From Syntrophaceae bacterium (GTDB lineage: Bacteria; Desulfobacterota; Syntrophia; Syntrophales; PHBD01): a stretch of DNA of 64,000 nucleotides. Positions 17,415 through 25,771 of this stretch are shown in pieces; the stretch's first letter is position 1; the number at the start of each line of letters is the position of its first letter. The notes under the pieces were generated by a model. The model saw nothing but the letters and a program-made list of their open reading frames with translations. It did no database searches and had not been told where the DNA came from. The stretch lies in assembly GCA_013177825.1 (NCBI GenBank), contig JABLXX010000001.1, positions 62,001 through 126,000 of the forward strand, written 5' to 3'. Both the position numbers and the translations under genes were made by a program.

Positions 17415-18293
17415 TCAGACCCTCTCGATTTCTTTCAGCCCGAAGAGCCCGTAGGGCTTCACCATCAGGATGACCACCAGGGCGATGTAGGGCACCACGT
17501 CCTTGAGGGAAGGGGAGAGGTAGCCCCCGGTGAAGGTCTCCAGGAGGCCGATGATGATGCCCCCCAGGATGGCCCCGCCGATGGAGTCCAGCCCGCCCAG
17601 GATGACCACCGGGAAGACCTTGAGTCCGATGGCCGACAGGTCGTGGACGTTGATGCCGTTGATCACGCCCAGGACGATGCCGCTCATTCCCGCCACCAGC
17701 GCGGCGATGGCCCAGGAGAGGGCGAAGACCCGCTTCACGTGGACGCCCAGGGAGAGGGCCGCCCGCTGGTTGTCCGCCACGGACCGCATGTAGATTCCCT
17801 GGGAGGAGAACTTGAAGAAGAGACCGAAGAGGATCAGGAAGACCGTTCCCACGGCCAGCACGGCCGTGTACACCGGCGGCACCGAGATGTTGCCCAGGGT
17901 GATCCCTATCCACTCGGGGAGAAAGTCGGGATAGGTGTGCAGGTTCCCGCCCCAGATGAACAGCAGCAGCCCCTTGAACATGGAGGCCAGCCCCACCGTG
18001 AGCATGATGACGAAGATGAGCGGCTCCCCGATGAGGGGCCGCAGGAACAGCCGCTCGATGACGAAGCCGAGGAAAAAACAGCCTGCGAGCGTCAGCAGGA
18101 AGGCCAGGGCAATGGGAAGCTCGGCCCATGTCACCAGGGCCAGGAACAGAAACGCCCCCATGGCCAGGAGTTCCCCGTGAGCGAAGTTGAGCACGCTCGA
18201 GGACTTGAAGATCATGACGAAGCCCAGGGCCGACAGGCCGTAGAGAAAGCCGATGCTCAGGCCGCTGACGAGAAGATGAAGGAAGAAATCCAT
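17415..18293 (-). CDS. livH: LIV-type ABC transporter permease LivH
   Basis: A 292-residue permease from the ATG at 18293 (MDFFLHLLVSGLSIGFLYGL), preceded by AGGGTG. An upstream in-frame start lies inside the ligase gene and is rejected. Family segments include LNFAHGELLAMGAF, IERLFLRPL, GINVHDLSAIGLKVFPVVILGG and GGAILGGIIIGLLE. It follows the acyl-CoA ligase by 17 bases. Confidence 0.94.
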   Translation of the reverse strand: MDFFLHLLVSGLSIGFLYGLSALGFVMIFKSSSVLNFAHGELLAMGAFLFLALVTWAELPIALAFLLTLAGCFFLGFVIERLFLRPLIGEPLIFVIMLTVGLASMFKGLLLFIWGGNLHTYPDFLPEWIGITLGNISVPPVYTAVLAVGTVFLILFGLFFKFSSQGIYMRSVADNQRAALSLGVHVKRVFALSWAIAALVAGMSGIVLGVINGINVHDLSAIGLKVFPVVILGGLDSIGGAILGGIIIGLLETFTGGYLSPSLKDVVPYIALVVILMVKPYGLFGLKEIERV

Positions 18294-18310
18294 GACACAC
18301 CCTTTCTGGT

Positions 18311-20215
18311 TCAATCCACCGGGATGACCCGGACCCGCGTCTCGATCCATCCTTCCCGGCCGTCGCGATAGCGGACGGGGGTCTTCACGTCCACTTCCTG
18401 CTCGTTCCGGTACATGGCCTCGATGAGGCGGAGATACAGTCCGTAGACGAAGCGGCGCCGCACCTTGCCCGTGCGCGTCAGCTCGTCGTCGTCGGCGTCG
18501 AGAAGCTTGTAGAGGAGGATGAACTTGCGGATCCGCATGAACGCCGGCAGCCGCTCGTTGACCTCCTTCAACTCGGAAAGGATCAGCCCTTCCACTTCCG
18601 GCCGCTGGGAGAGGTCGAGGTAGGTCGTGTAGGGTATCATCCGCTCTTCCGCCCAGTTGCCCACATTGCCGAAGTCGATGTTGACGAAGGCCGTGAGGAA
18701 GGGCCTGCCCTCGCCGAAGATCACCGCCTCCTTGATGTAGGGACTGAATTTCAGGCGGGTTTCAATGAAGTCGGGGGAGAAGGCCTCGCCGGTCTTGTTG
18801 CGGATGATCTCCTCCTTGCGGCCGATGATGACCAAGTGCCCGTCCTCGTCCAGGTAGCCCGCGTCGCCCGTCTTGAGCCAGCCGTCCTGGAAGGCCCCTT
18901 CCGTAGCGGCGAAGTCGTTGTAATAACCGGCGAAGTTGGCGTCAGCCCGGACCAGGACCTCCGAGTCCTCGGCGATTTTTACGTCCGTCCCCGGCAGGGG
19001 CCGGCCCACGGTCTCGGGCTTCACCTCGTCGTCCGGCTGGACCTGGAAGATCCCGCCCGACTCGGTCAGGCCGTAGCACTGCTTCAGGTTCAGTCCGACG
19101 GCGCGGAAGAAGCGGATCACGTCGGGGCTGATGGGATGCCCCCCCGTGAGGACGCACCGGAAACCGGAGCAGCCGATGCGATCCAGGAGCGGATCATAAA
19201 CGATCCGCTTCGCCAGGCTCTGCACCAGCCGGTCGGACCAGGGGCGGGAGCCGTTGCCCGGGCCCCGCTCGGCGGACCGGCGGCCCGCCGCCTCGGCCCA
19301 CCGGAAAAGAAGACGGTTGATCCAGCCGGCATCGGACATGCGGACCCGGATCCGGGAGGCGAGATCCTCCCAGAAGCGGGACGAGGTGATCAGGACGGAG
19401 GGGCCGATCTCCCGGAAGTCTTCCGTCACCGTCTCCGGGGTCTCCGGAAAGTTCATCGTCATTCCGCTCACCAGGGCCACGCCGACGCCCCACATCTGGT
19501 CGACGATCCAGGCCGGGGGAGAGATGGAGATCCAGTTTTCCCCGGGCCGGAGCGAGAGATGGTCCGTCCAGCTCCGTCCCATGGCGGTGAGGCCCCGGTG
19601 GCTCAGCATGGCCAGCTTGGAGACTCCCGTGGTTCCCGAGGTCTGGATCATGAGGGCCGTGTCCCGGGGATTCCCCCGGGCGATCTCCCGGCCGAAGCGC
19701 TCCGGGTCGCTCCGGTCCGCTTCTTCGCCCAGGTCAAGGAGCTCCCGGTAGCTCATCAGCCAGGGATCCTCCCGATAGAACCGCATCCCCGTGGGATCGA
19801 CATAAATAACCTTCCGGATATGGGAGAGATCGTCGCGGTGCTCCAGCAGTTTGTCCGCCTGCTCCTGGTCCTGGACGATGACGTAGGCGGCACCGATCCG
19901 GTTCAGGGAAAACAGGAGTTCGCCGGCGACGGAGGAGGTGAAGAGGTTCAGGGTGACGGCCCCCAGGGCCTGGGATCCCAGCTCTCCGAAGAGCCATTCG
20001 GGACAGTTGTTGACGATGAGGGCGACCGGCTCGCCGCGCCGGAGCCCCAGGGATTGCAGGCCCAGGGCCGTCTTCCGGACACACGACAGGTAGTCGTTCC
20101 AGGAGTGGGTCTGCCAGATGCCGTAGGCCTTCTCACGGATGGCCGTCCGGCCGCCCAGCAGGGCCGACTGTCGCGCCAGCACCTGCGGGAGGGTCAGGCG
20201 CGAAATGTCTTTCAT
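18311..20215 (-). CDS. AMP-forming acyl-CoA ligase inside the liv operon
   Basis: A 634-residue adenylate-forming enzyme that activates a carboxylic acid with ATP and CoA. Landmarks are MIQTSGTTGVSKLAMLSH (ATP loop), QCYGLTESGG, WLKTGDAGYLDEDGHLVIIGRKEE (hinge) and the lysine-bearing ELTRTGKVRRRFV. The start is ambiguous. ATG 20215 begins with family-like sequence; an ATG at 20356 overlaps the livG stop, has GGGGGA upstream, and would add 47 Gly/Pro/Ser-rich residues. The AMP-ligase placed between livG and livH suggests that the transported molecule is a carboxylate trapped as a CoA thioester. An aryl or branched acid is a reasonable guess given the Phe-rich leader; sequence alone does not fix it. 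Confidence 0.9.
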   Translation of the reverse strand: MKDISRLTLPQVLARQSALLGGRTAIREKAYGIWQTHSWNDYLSCVRKTALGLQSLGLRRGEPVALIVNNCPEWLFGELGSQALGAVTLNLFTSSVAGELLFSLNRIGAAYVIVQDQEQADKLLEHRDDLSHIRKVIYVDPTGMRFYREDPWLMSYRELLDLGEEADRSDPERFGREIARGNPRDTALMIQTSGTTGVSKLAMLSHRGLTAMGRSWTDHLSLRPGENWISISPPAWIVDQMWGVGVALVSGMTMNFPETPETVTEDFREIGPSVLITSSRFWEDLASRIRVRMSDAGWINRLLFRWAEAAGRRSAERGPGNGSRPWSDRLVQSLAKRIVYDPLLDRIGCSGFRCVLTGGHPISPDVIRFFRAVGLNLKQCYGLTESGGIFQVQPDDEVKPETVGRPLPGTDVKIAEDSEVLVRADANFAGYYNDFAATEGAFQDGWLKTGDAGYLDEDGHLVIIGRKEEIIRNKTGEAFSPDFIETRLKFSPYIKEAVIFGEGRPFLTAFVNIDFGNVGNWAEERMIPYTTYLDLSQRPEVEGLILSELKEVNERLPAFMRIRKFILLYKLLDADDDELTRTGKVRRRFVYGLYLRLIEAMYRNEQEVDVKTPVRYRDGREGWIETRVRVIPVD

Positions 20216-20345
20216 CCTGTCCCCCGGGGCGGATCCCGGGGAAGCCCCCACCGCGGATAACGGTGGAGATACCGGCGTTTCGGGACGCGCCCCGGAGAGC
20301 AGCCGGCTGAACCAGCGTCCGGAGGCGCGGGCCAGTAAAGCGGAG

Positions 20346-21173
20346 TCAGCCGCCATGTTCGTCCCCCAGGTAGGCCCGGATCACCTCCGGGTGGTTCCGG
20401 ATCTCCTCCGGCGTGCCCTCGGCGAGTTGCTCGCCGAAATTGAGAACCACAACGCGATCCGAGATGCTCATCACAATGGACATGTCGTGTTCCACGAGGA
20501 TCATGGTCTGACCCCACCCTTTGTTCAGTTCCAGGAGGAAGCGAACCATGTCTTCCTTCTCCTCCAGATTCATCCCGGCGAAGGGCTCGTCCAGAACGAG
20601 GAGCTTCGGTTCCAGGGCCAGCGCCCGTCCCAGCTCCACCCGCTTCATCAGGCCGTAGGGAAGGGACCCCACGGTCTTCTTGCGGATCGCCTGGATCTCG
20701 AGAAAATCGATCAGCTCCTCCAGGAGCCGGCGGTGGCGGATTTCCTCCCGGCGGACGGCGGGGCTGAAGAGGCAGGCGTCCGCCAGGCCGTACCCGCAGT
20801 GAATGTGCCGGGCCAGGAGCAGGTTCTGCAGCACCGTCATTCCCGGAAACAGCTCGATGTTCTGAAAGGTCCGGCCGATGCCGATCCGCACGAGGTGATG
20901 GGCGTGCATCCGCGTAATGTCCCGGCCGTTGAAGCGGATGCTCCCCTTCTGGGGCTGGTAAAACCCGGTGATGCAGTTCAGGAGGCTTGTCTTGCCCGCT
21001 CCGTTGGGGCCGATCACGGCCAGGAGTTCGCCCGTTCTGGTCGTGAGGCTCACGTCCTGCAGGGCCTGGACCCCTCCGAAGGCCAGCGACAGGCCTTCCA
21101 CGTCCAGGTCCGCCCGGCGGTCCGTCTCCGTGGTGGATTGGAAAAGGGCCGGCTCTCCCCGGAATGCCTTCAT
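20346..21173 (-). CDS. livG: LIV-type ABC transporter ATP-binding protein LivG
   Basis: A 275-residue ATPase from the ATG at 21173, preceded by AAGGAGC. It has LAFGGVQALQDVSL, Walker A GPNGAGKTS, the LivG insertion RTFQNIELFPGMTVLQNLLLARH, signature PYGLMKRVELGRAL, Walker B LLVLDEPFAGMN and switch LVEHDMS. The signature is LPYGL rather than LSGGQ, as is usual for LivG. It lies between livK and the ligase. Confidence 0.94.
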   Translation of the reverse strand: MKAFRGEPALFQSTTETDRRADLDVEGLSLAFGGVQALQDVSLTTRTGELLAVIGPNGAGKTSLLNCITGFYQPQKGSIRFNGRDITRMHAHHLVRIGIGRTFQNIELFPGMTVLQNLLLARHIHCGYGLADACLFSPAVRREEIRHRRLLEELIDFLEIQAIRKKTVGSLPYGLMKRVELGRALALEPKLLVLDEPFAGMNLEEKEDMVRFLLELNKGWGQTMILVEHDMSIVMSISDRVVVLNFGEQLAEGTPEEIRNHPEVIRAYLGDEHGG

Positions 21174-21237
21174 GGTTTTTGCTCCTTGTCTTTCCGGTGC
21201 CGCCGCGCGATAACCGGCAAGGCGGGACCCCGAGTGT

Positions 21238-21272
21238 CCGTGCCGGCACGGAATCATCCCGTGCCGGCACGG
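21238..21272 (-). promoter_or_regulatory. hairpin between livK and livG
   Basis: Two copies of CCGTGCCGGCACGG flank AATCATC. Each copy is self-complementary and together they can form a 14-bp stem 8 bases past the livK stop. There is no U-run. It probably protects the livK message, raising binding protein over the membrane parts. Confidence 0.6.
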
Positions 21273-21279
21273 CGGTCAT

Positions 21280-22479
21280 TTATTTCAGAAGCCGGATCTT
21301 TTCCTTCCCCGGCGTGTAGAAATTGGTCAGCGGAACGTAGGTGCCGTCTTCACGGACCTGGACAATGCGGGCCCGGAACGAGGCGCCGTGGTCCTTCTTC
21401 GTGTAGGTCACCGGCGGGAGCAGTCCCCCGAAGTCCTCGTTCTTGAAGGATTCCATGGCGCGATTGATTGTGTTGCGGTTGACCTGCTTGAACTTCTCCT
21501 GGGCGCGAACAAAGGCCCGCTCCATGATCATGCCGATGGCGACGCCTTCCCAGTAGGCCGCGTCGAAGCGATCGACGGTCCGATAGCGTTTCCAAAGTTC
21601 TTTCATGACGTTGATTCCCGGCGAGTTGTCGGACGGGAGCCCGCCCGGGAACTGCATGGCGAGGCGGTCCCTGATGAGGCCCTTGCTCTGCCGGAAGAAA
21701 TCGGGGTCCGTCGAGGTCCAGGTGCCGAAAAAGCGGGGGGAGTAGCGGAGCCGGTCGGCACTCCGGAGGGTCGTAATGATGGCCGAGGGCAGCATCTGCA
21801 TGAAGACGTATTGGGCGCCGCTCTTCTGGAGCCGGAGCAGCTCCGTGGTCAGGTCCACGGTCTTGGGCGGGAACTCTTCAATGGCGACGATCTTTACCCC
21901 CAGCCGGGCTGCGTATTCCCGTGTCGGCTGGTGGATGGAGCGGCCATAGGCGTTGTTGTAGGTCAGGAGCCCGACTTTCGGTGCGTCCTTTCCGGTGTGG
22001 ATTGCCTTGATGTACTCGAGGACGGCCTGGCAGTCCATGCGGTAGCTGCCGAAGGGGAGGTACATGTAGTCCACCGGCTTCTCCAGGATCTCCCAGCTGG
22101 TGGAAAAGTTGATGGTGGGTATCTTGTACTGCTGAACGATGGGTTTGGCCGCCAGCCCCTCACCGGCACCCCAGGTGGCGATCATGTCCACCTGGTCCTG
22201 AATGGCGAACTTCTTGACCGCCGCCACCGCCTCGGGAACCTTGTAAGCCGTGTCAGCCAGGAGGATCTCGATCCTGTTGCCGGCGACGCCTCCCTTGACG
22301 TCGTTGACGTAGGCCAGGTAGTCCTGCAGGCCCTTGGCGTGGAACTGGCCCCAGGTGGAGGCGGGCCCCGTCATGTTGATGGCGGCGCCGACCTTGATCG
22401 TCTTCGCCTCGACCGGGCCGGCGGCAAGAACCAGAACTGCCAGAACGGCCCACAGGGTGGAACAAAGCATCCGTCTCAT
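21280..22479 (-). CDS. livK: LIV-type ABC transporter substrate-binding protein
   Basis: A 399-residue periplasmic binding protein of the Leu/Ile/Val-binding (Peripla_BP_6) family. Residues 1-25 are a signal peptide cleaved after VEA. The mature part starts KTIKVGAAINMTGPASTWG and continues with GVAGNRIEILLADTAYKVPEAVAAVKKFA and VGLLTYNNAYGRS. GAAGGAGG precedes the ATG. First structural gene after the attenuator at 22495-22672, so its expression should follow phenylalanyl-tRNA charging. Ligand not determined; family members bind branched-chain and aromatic amino acids, and also aromatic or aliphatic carboxylates. Confidence 0.94.
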   Translation of the reverse strand: MRRMLCSTLWAVLAVLVLAAGPVEAKTIKVGAAINMTGPASTWGQFHAKGLQDYLAYVNDVKGGVAGNRIEILLADTAYKVPEAVAAVKKFAIQDQVDMIATWGAGEGLAAKPIVQQYKIPTINFSTSWEILEKPVDYMYLPFGSYRMDCQAVLEYIKAIHTGKDAPKVGLLTYNNAYGRSIHQPTREYAARLGVKIVAIEEFPPKTVDLTTELLRLQKSGAQYVFMQMLPSAIITTLRSADRLRYSPRFFGTWTSTDPDFFRQSKGLIRDRLAMQFPGGLPSDNSPGINVMKELWKRYRTVDRFDAAYWEGVAIGMIMERAFVRAQEKFKQVNRNTINRAMESFKNEDFGGLLPPVTYTKKDHGASFRARIVQVREDGTYVPLTNFYTPGKEKIRLLK

Positions 22480-22494
22480 GATTTCCTCCTTCGG

Positions 22495-22529
22495 AAAATA
22501 AAAAAGGCCGGGGATGATGTCCGCGGCCT
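22495..22529 (-). terminator. second leader terminator directly before livK
   Basis: On the minus strand AGGCCGCGG pairs with CCCCGGCCT (one mismatch), followed by TTTTTTATTTT. It ends 15 bases before the livK ATG and overlaps the space of the ribosome site. It may back up the first terminator or take part in alternative folding, because both share CCGCGG. Confidence 0.65.
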
Positions 22530-22533
22530 GGCC

Positions 22534-22574
22534 AAAAACAAAAAGCCGCGGGCGGTATGAGATCCGCCCGCGGC
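22534..22574 (-). terminator. attenuator terminator (3:4 hairpin) of the liv operon leader
   Basis: GCCGCGGGCGG and CCGCCCGCGGC form a perfect 11-bp stem with an 8-base loop, followed on the minus strand by TTTTTGTTTTT. It begins 27 bases after the leader-peptide stop codon. A competing 10-bp pairing is possible between leader bases 22606-22615 (GAGGUCUGCC) and 22559-22568 (GGCGGAUCUC), which would break the terminator stem. Confidence 0.85.
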
Positions 22575-22600
22575 CCTTTTATTTCATTCTGTGTCGGACC

Positions 22601-22672
22601 CTACAGGCAGACCTCCCGGGTAAAGCTAAAAAAGCCGAAAAAGAAAGTTGCCTGGATGGTTCCGGTGGACAT
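22601..22672 (-). CDS. phenylalanine-rich attenuator leader peptide
   Basis: A 23-codon open frame starting at the ATG at 22672, with GGGAGA 6 bases upstream. It reads MSTGTIQATFFFGFFSFTR and then EVCL, with six Phe among codons 10-17. This is the layout of the pheA and pheST leader peptides, which test Phe-tRNA charging: a ribosome stalled on the Phe codons changes downstream RNA folding. Here bases 22643-22652 (GGCAACUUUC) can pair imperfectly with 22606-22615 (1:2), the latter with 22559-22568 (2:3), and 22564-22574 forms the terminator (3:4). A longer open frame extending upstream has no start signal or known domain. Confidence 0.75.
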   Translation of the reverse strand: MSTGTIQATFFFGFFSFTREVCL

Positions 22673-22701
22673 TGATTTCTCCCGATGAAAAAAGTTGGGA
22701 A

Positions 22702-22731
22702 CTTTTACTTCGGAAGACCGGCGAATGTCAA
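22702..22731 (-). promoter_or_regulatory. promoter for the liv operon leader
   Basis: Minus-strand TTGACA (22726-22731) and TAAAAG (22702-22707) are separated by 18 bases. Transcription would start about 20-25 bases upstream of the leader-peptide ATG, as in known amino-acid attenuators. Confidence 0.6.
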
Positions 22732-22916
22732 GAGGAATTTGCCCTGGAATGATTTTCCCGTTTTTGTGACTCGTGCATTGCCTAAATAATATGGATCCGT
22801 TACCATGGAACCCGCCTGCGAAAGATCCGGCCGGCGGAGAACTCCGAATGCTTGCTGATTGCGGCAAGCGTACAGCCCGCCACATAAACGAAGACTCCAA
22901 GGGGAAGGTTGATGAA

Positions 22917-23696
22917 ATGAACGGAATCCTTTTCATGATCAACGGGATGTATGCCGGCCCCTGGATGTGGGAGAATTATAGGGGATGGTTCGAGGCCCGG
23001 GGCTGGCAATGTGTCACCCCCGTCCTGCGCCATCACGACACGCGGCCCGGCGATCCTCCGGACCCGCGGCTGGGGATGTTGAGCCTGCTTGATTTCGTGC
23101 AGGATCTGGAAGAGGAGATCCGTCGGCTGGACCGGAAGCCCGTCATCATGGGCCATTCCATGGGAGGCCTTCTCGCCCAGATCCTGGGAAGCCGCGGACT
23201 CGCCGCCGCGCTGGTCCTGGTTGCCCCCGCCGCTCCCGCGGGCATCCCGGTCACGAGCCCTTCCGTAACCAGAAGTTTCCTGGAGCAGTTCCTTCAGTGG
23301 GGATTCTGGCGAAAGCCGGTTCTGATGTCCTATGCGGATTCCCGGTACGGCGCCCTGAACCTGCTGCCGGAAGCGGAGGCGCGGCGCGTCTACGGCCGTT
23401 ACGTTCATGAATCTGGGCGGGCTCTCTTCGAGATGGGCCTATGGCCTCTCGACGGGAACCGGGCGTCCCGTGTCGATGCGGCGAGGATCGATGTCCCCGT
23501 GCTGGTCCTGGTCGGGGATCGGGACCGGATGACGCCACCGGCCGTGGCACGGAAGATCGCCGCGAAGTACCGCTCCGTCTCGATGCTGAAGGTGCTCCCG
23601 GGCCATGGTCACACGCTGCCGGCCGAACCGGGCTGGGAGGAGATCGCCGCCTTCATTCAGGATTGGCTGATGCAGGCCGTTCCGGGGCCGTTATGA
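22917..23696 (+). CDS. alpha/beta hydrolase
   Basis: A 259-residue alpha/beta-hydrolase-fold protein. The oxyanion segment is INGMYAGPWMWENY near the start, the nucleophile elbow is GHSMGG, the acid is in LVLVGDRDRMTPP and the catalytic histidine is in LPGHGH. The start at 22917 follows AAGGGGAAGG. It probably cleaves an ester, thioester or amide; no substrate clue. It is divergent from the liv leader and its last 6 bases overlap the end of the convergent ModF-like gene. Confidence 0.9.
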   Translation: MNGILFMINGMYAGPWMWENYRGWFEARGWQCVTPVLRHHDTRPGDPPDPRLGMLSLLDFVQDLEEEIRRLDRKPVIMGHSMGGLLAQILGSRGLAAALVLVAPAAPAGIPVTSPSVTRSFLEQFLQWGFWRKPVLMSYADSRYGALNLLPEAEARRVYGRYVHESGRALFEMGLWPLDGNRASRVDAARIDVPVLVLVGDRDRMTPPAVARKIAAKYRSVSMLKVLPGHGHTLPAEPGWEEIAAFIQDWLMQAVPGPL

Positions 23697-25160
23697 GGTC
23701 CGTTCCGCCGGCGCGGCCAGGGACAGCGTTTGGTCGATGCAGGCGGGCAGTTCGTCGGGGTGATGGGTTACGAACAGGATCGTGGTTTCCCCGGTCTCGG
23801 CGATCCGGTTCACCATCTCCAGGATCCGGCTCCGGTTTCCCGTGTCCAGGCCCTGGCATGGTTCGTCCAGGACCAGGAGTTCGGGAGATTTGACCATGGC
23901 CCGCGCCAGGAGTACCATGCGCCGCTCTCCGAAGGAGAGGGAATCGAAAGGCCGTCCGGCCAGCGCCGCGATGTCCAGGCGGGCCGCCCAATCGTCCGCC
24001 GCCCGGACCTGGCTCGCCGTCACATGGCGGTAAAGGCCTACGGAGTCGAAGAATCCCGAGAGGATGACGTCCCGGGCCGCCAGAGGCAGCCGATACCGGA
24101 TCTGGAACTCCGATGACACGAACCCGATGCGCGCCTTGATTTCCCAGATGCTTTCCCCCGATCCCCGGCGCCGGCCGAAGATCCGGATGTCATTGGAATA
24201 GGCCTGGGGATGGTCCGCCGTGATCAGGTTCAGAAGGGTGGTCTTTCCCGATCCGTTCGGTCCGACGATTGCCCAGCGCTCGCCTCGGCGGACGGTCCAG
24301 GAGAATCCGTCCAGGATCGTTGCATCGCCGTAACGGACGACGACGTCTCTCATGGCGATCAGAATGTCTCCACTTGCAGGGGTGGTCCTTTCGGCCTGCA
24401 AGGCTGACGGGCGATCCGCCACCGGCGGATCGAAGAGGACCCGGATTCGATCGGGAGTGAGCATCTCGTCCCGTGGACCCTGGAAAAGGACGCGCCCTTC
24501 CCGAACGCCCAGAACATGTGTGATCTCTGCGGGGATTTCATCCCTGCGGTGGGTTATGACGACGACTTGTGTGCCTGCGTTCATGACTGTGCGGACGATT
24601 TCCCGGAAGGCGCTACGCGAAGCCCTGTCCAGGCCGGCGAAAGGCTCGTCCAGGATAAGGATTTCCGGGTTCACAAGAAGGGCGCGGGCGATCAGGACTT
24701 TGCGGAATTCGCCCGTGGAAAGGAAACGGATCGGACGTTTCCCAAGGTCTGCAATGCCCAGGCGTCCGAGAAGACGGTCAACCTTCGCGGGGTCGTCCAT
24801 CCCGCCGCCCGCATTGCCGCCGACCGTATCCCGCACCCGTTCCAGGTCGTTCCACGAACCCGCGAAGGCACGAGCCGCATCCTTCGTTTCCTCCCGGGCC
24901 AGGATGCACTCCTGAAGCTCGAGGGAGACATGGCCGGGATGGCTGCCCCCCGAACGGTTTCCGTTGTGGATCACCCGTCCTCGGACATGGAGCTCCTCGC
25001 CGGCCAGGACCCGTGCCAGTGTGGATTTCCCCGCTCCGTTCGGGCCGAGGATAGCCCAGTGCTCGCCGCGGCGAATCTCCCAGGTTGTGTCGTGAAGGAG
25101 GAACGTTGTGCCGAGACGGACGGTGATGCCCTCCAGTTTCAGCAGGATGTTCGGATCCAT
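23691..25160 (-). CDS. double-domain ABC ATPase, ModF/PhrA-like
   Basis: A 489-residue protein with two complete ABC ATPase domains and no membrane segment. Domain 1 has GPNGAGKSTLARVLAGE and LLVNPEILILDEPFAGLD; domain 2 has GPNGSGKTTLLNLITADHPQAYSND and ELLVLDEPCQGLD. The AYSNDIRIFGRRRGSGESIWEIK segment is typical of ModF (once named PhrA), found near molybdate genes in some bacteria. Its role is not well established. The start at 25160 gives the usual ModF beginning; an upstream extension lacks similarity. Confidence 0.88.
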   Translation of the reverse strand: MDPNILLKLEGITVRLGTTFLLHDTTWEIRRGEHWAILGPNGAGKSTLARVLAGEELHVRGRVIHNGNRSGGSHPGHVSLELQECILAREETKDAARAFAGSWNDLERVRDTVGGNAGGGMDDPAKVDRLLGRLGIADLGKRPIRFLSTGEFRKVLIARALLVNPEILILDEPFAGLDRASRSAFREIVRTVMNAGTQVVVITHRRDEIPAEITHVLGVREGRVLFQGPRDEMLTPDRIRVLFDPPVADRPSALQAERTTPASGDILIAMRDVVVRYGDATILDGFSWTVRRGERWAIVGPNGSGKTTLLNLITADHPQAYSNDIRIFGRRRGSGESIWEIKARIGFVSSEFQIRYRLPLAARDVILSGFFDSVGLYRHVTASQVRAADDWAARLDIAALAGRPFDSLSFGERRMVLLARAMVKSPELLVLDEPCQGLDTGNRSRILEMVNRIAETGETTILFVTHHPDELPACIDQTLSLAAPAERTS

Positions 25161-25324
25161 TGTGATCTTGCCTTTGCCCGCCGCCGTTCCGGGAACGGAG
25201 CGGGTCCTGTCGCGAGTCTTTGTATTGACGCCGGCGCTGCACCGGTTTATCATGAGCGCACGGATGTCTCAAGACGGATGCATGGTGCATTCTTAAATCG
25301 CTGAGCAGAATTCAGGAGGCGGAA

Positions 25325-25771
25325 ATGAGAGTTCGTGTTTCGGCCGTATTCGAGCAGGCGGGTGAAGTCCTCTGTATGCGTTACATTTACGGAGGCAAGG
25401 ACGTGTACGCACTTCCGGGCGGCGGAGTCGACAAGGATGTTCCCCTCCAGGAGGCCACCACCCTGGAATGGAAAAACGAGTTGGGCGTGAAGCTGGTGAT
25501 CGGTGACATCATCATGATCGGCGAGGCGCCGGCGACGAAGCGCTATCCTCAGACCCTGCATGTTATATTTGAAGCCAGGGAGGTGCACGGTACGCCGAAG
25601 GTCCGGCCCGATCACACGCGCTCCCTGGAGGTCTGCTGGGTTCCCGTGGACAAGCTTGCCGACACGCCGCTTTACCCGGATGTCGGCAGGCAGCTCCATG
25701 AGTATTTCCTGGAGGGCGCCCGCCGGTCCCTGCCTTTTATTGCCAACTGCATGGAGCGGGGGTTCTGGTGA
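25325..25771 (+). CDS. Nudix-fold protein with degenerate Nudix box
   Basis: A 148-residue protein with Nudix fold features: RVSAVFEQAGEVLCMRY, YALPGGGVDKDV, then EATTLEWKNELGV. The canonical box is Gx5Ex7REUxEExGU. Aligning on the final ExGU, the box here keeps the second half E and the last E but replaces the first Glu by Val, the Arg by Leu and one metal-binding Glu by Asn. It may lack hydrolase activity or act as a sensor. GGAGGCGG precedes the ATG. The cyclic-nucleotide-binding gene overlaps its stop codon. Confidence 0.8.
   Translation: MRVRVSAVFEQAGEVLCMRYIYGGKDVYALPGGGVDKDVPLQEATTLEWKNELGVKLVIGDIIMIGEAPATKRYPQTLHVIFEAREVHGTPKVRPDHTRSLEVCWVPVDKLADTPLYPDVGRQLHEYFLEGARRSLPFIANCMERGFW

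Noticed and set aside
15839-17473. 544-codon plus-strand open frame opposite livF and livM
   Set aside because: Antisense to well-identified transporter genes and low-complexity (many Asp, Arg, His, Gly); no start signal or domain.
22601-22942. 113-codon minus-strand open frame as a full gene
   Set aside because: Only the last 23 codons have a ribosome site, and they form a Phe-rich leader placed correctly before a terminator; the upstream part overlaps the divergent hydrolase region and promoter.
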